64,000 nucleotides of DNA from Spongilla lacustris. Lineage: Eukaryota > Porifera > Demospongiae > Spongillida > Spongillidae. Location: positions 5,402,278 to 5,466,277 of the forward strand of contig OX442426.1 in the NCBI GenBank assembly GCA_949361645.1, written 5' to 3'. Within the stretch, counting starts at the first letter, position 1; every line of letters begins with the position of its first letter. The position numbers and the translations under genes were made by a program. Below, in pieces: positions 61,906 through 64,000 of the stretch. The notes under the pieces are model-generated. The model searched no databases, was not told the DNA's origin, and was given only the letters and a program-made list of their open reading frames with translations.

Positions 61906-63411
61906 TCATAGATGGACGGTGGTATTGTGACTTAAGTCGACTGACTTAAGTCACAAATCTTAGTTACTAGCAATTGTATTCACTTGGTCTGTCAAAACTT
62001 AGTTACCTTTCTTGTGGCAGATTATGTACACTGATAGTATGGCTACAAAATCTATGAATGCTACTAAACCTATCAATCACGCTTTTAACTACGCATGCAC
62101 ACCACACGAAATTAAAACGTCAATTCAATCTCTTCATGTCTGATGTCGCTTATTTGGAGGTGTGGATATGTGAGTGAATAGATTTTTTAATGACATTGTT
62201 GCCAAGCAAAGATACTAAACATGCCGCTGGGACTACAATAAGTACATGTATCTGCAGTGCATTTCTTACTGGCATTTGCTCTCTACATTCAAGACTGATT
62301 ACATTGCTTAAGGTGTCCATGTAAGCCACTCTCCATTGATTTTTTTAGCCCGTCAGAGATGGATTTAGGCATCTCTATTTTGCCTGCATCATGCAGAATA
62401 GTTCACGGGGCACATTTATCCAAGCATGCAGGTCTTCCCTCCCTAACACCACCCCCTCTTCCCTCCCTAACACCACCCCCTCTTCCCTCCCTAACGCCAC
62501 CCCCTCTTCCCTCCCTAACACCACCCCCTCTTCCCTCCCTAACACCACCCCCTCTTCCCTCCCTAACACCACCCCCTCTTCCCTCCCTAACACCACCCCC
62601 TCTTCCCTCCCTAACACCACCCCCTCTTCCCTCCCTAACACCACCCCCTCTTCCCTCCCTAACACCACCCCCTCTTCCCTCCCTAACACTACCCCCTCTT
62701 CCCTCCCCTCTCTTCCCTCCCTAACACCACCCACACTTCCCTTCCTAACACTACCCCCTCTTCACCAATGCATTAGAGGCTCCAGAGTATGCCCACTGAG
62801 TCATATCAGATGTTTCCATTTAAAAAATTTTCATGGACTGAAGGCTAACTGTAGCTGGGTCTGATGTTGGAAACTGTCTGGCAAAGCCAGGACCTGTTGT
62901 GGTAACAATTTACTACCAGCTACAGTTAGCCTTCAGTGCATGCTGCACACTCTCACTAAAATGCACAACGTGCACATGTACTGGTATGGTGATTAGTGAT
63001 GCATACATGCCTGCAATGCTCCCCGAGTGTCCTGGACCACTCCATACAGCTCTTTTGTTGTAAACAGCCTACCAAACCTCCGTTTTGCTGGCTTTTTCCC
63101 CAGGACCTTGTTTGTATTGCATAATACATGATCCCACACCTCCAAATAAGCTGCATCAGATGTGAAGGGACTGAATTTCGTGTGGTGCGTATGTGTGGTT
63201 GAAAGCAAGGTCATGCAATTCGGGGACAGTCCTGTAGTGATTAATAGGTTTAGTAGCATTCATAGATTTTGTAGCCATCCTATCAGTGTACATAATCAGC
63301 CACATGAAAGGTAACTAAGTTTTGACAGACCGGGTGAATATAATTGCTAGTAACTAAGATTTGTGACTTAAGTCAGTCGACTTAAGTCACAATACCACCG
63401 TCAATCTATGA
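61906..63411. mobile_element. 1.5-kb TTAA-flanked inverted-repeat element
   Basis: TCATAGATGGACGGTGGTAT at the left pairs with ATACCACCGTCAATCTATGA at the right. Inverted termini extend about 175 bp, including a palindromic GACTTAAGTCGACTGACTTAAGTC-type core. TTAA flanks both sides (61902-61905 and 63412-63415). Inside are a hairpin (62838-62937, with ACTGAAGGCTAACTGTAGCT arms) and a 24-bp minisatellite. TTAA targets suggest piggyBac-like mobilisation, but the CCC ends of that family are absent and no transposase is seen. Confidence 0.72.
62430..62760. repeat. 24-bp minisatellite
   Basis: About thirteen copies of CTAACACCACCCCCTCTTCC plus CTCC. Long ORFs on both strands are repeat artefacts. 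Confidence 0.96.
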
Positions 63412-63415
63412 TTAA

Positions 63416-64000
63416 AGTTTTAACAGCATTGAAAAACATAGCTATGATAAACTCTTCCTGAACACATGATCAACCTAAGATAGAGCAGAGCGGTGCCGTA
63501 TCATCGAACCCAATTGGGATTCGGCCAATTGGGTCCGCTTCACCCGTGAGGGGCTCAAACACAAACTGGATGCCCTTATGATGGCAAAGGCTAGACGTGC
63601 CCTACCGCACATATTTGCATGAGAGTAGGGTTTTCCCCATTTGTGCTGCTAATCTCTTCATGTAAGCGTAAACATATACATTTTAATTAGTAGTGATTAC
63701 GTAATAATTCATTTTGCTCTATACATAAGAAAATAAAATTCGACCCCTTTCCCGAAGGCTGCGTACGCGTACGCTTTTTTAATCGTTGTCGCGCTCGATG
63801 TCACGTGAGTGCGTACAATCCCGCTGATGAAACGTTGCGCGAGTAGCGTTTTGTACAGATCAGACGCCTTTCTGATTGGCATTCTTTTGTACCGTAAATA
63901 CACTCTCTACCGCGTAGCACTTAACTGAGCACGTGTATGCAAACGCGGATAGATTGCATCGCAGTTTTCTGCGACAATATTTTGAAGTTGTTTCGCATCT
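63416..64000. other. Unassigned sequence at window end
   Basis: No domain, tRNA cloverleaf or repeat was recognised. AACCCAATTGGGATTCGGCC near 63510 contains a short palindrome. Confidence 0.4.

Noticed and set aside
62359..62864. Proline/serine-rich ORFs on both strands
   Set aside because: They are products of the 24-bp minisatellite; open frames occur on both strands because the unit is a multiple of three.
63480..63650. Possible tRNA or tRNA-derived SINE
   Set aside because: No A/B box pair at proper spacing and no cloverleaf could be drawn.

Overview
This is eukaryotic, almost certainly invertebrate metazoan, genomic DNA. Spliced genes with short phase-matched exons sit in long introns, there is no prokaryotic gene packing, microsatellites and ACATGT-rich simple sequence are dense, and non-autonomous transposons are everywhere. 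The TTAGGG-type repeats, the Ginger-like transposon and the ClC-6 and MATE genes fit an early-branching or marine invertebrate such as a sponge. That placement is inference; no sequence here fixes the species.

Layout. (1) 0.3-6.8 kb, minus strand: a complete 16-exon MATE/SLC47-type multidrug and toxin extrusion transporter (581 residues as I splice it), with a 649-bp fold-back transposon in one intron. (2) 7.5-11.6 kb: relics, chiefly an alpha-carbonic anhydrase fragment apparently split by a transposon, and a decayed retroelement 3' end. (3) 11.8-14.3 kb: three 822-bp near-perfect palindromes placed end to end. (4) 14.8-33.5 kb, plus strand: a ClC-6-type (CLCN6) endolysosomal chloride/proton exchanger. 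I resolved 21 coding exons (901 residues); only the first coding exon is missing. (5) 34.7-46 kb: possible small exons, microsatellites, a fold-back element with a TTAGGG-like core, and a Ginger-like transposon with CCGG target duplications. (6) 46-50.8 kb: relics of a retroelement, a RecQ-like helicase and a hAT transposase, and a 365-bp AC microsatellite. (7) 52.9-61.7 kb: a partial duplicate of the 14.8-22.2 kb segment, carrying the first four mapped ClC exons and then ending; one splice donor is destroyed, so it looks like a pseudogene. (8) 61.9-63.4 kb: a TTAA-flanked inverted-repeat element containing a 24-bp minisatellite.

The two intact genes are divergently oriented membrane transporters, both coupling transport to protons, but nothing shows that they act together. 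The most notable structures are the triple palindrome with a single-arm relative 41 kb away, the fold-back element with a telomere-like core, the partial ClC-6 duplication with a minisatellite that expanded differently in each copy, the non-canonical splice sites in both genes, and the helicase-bearing inverted-repeat elements. All splice models and repeat boundaries were read by eye.
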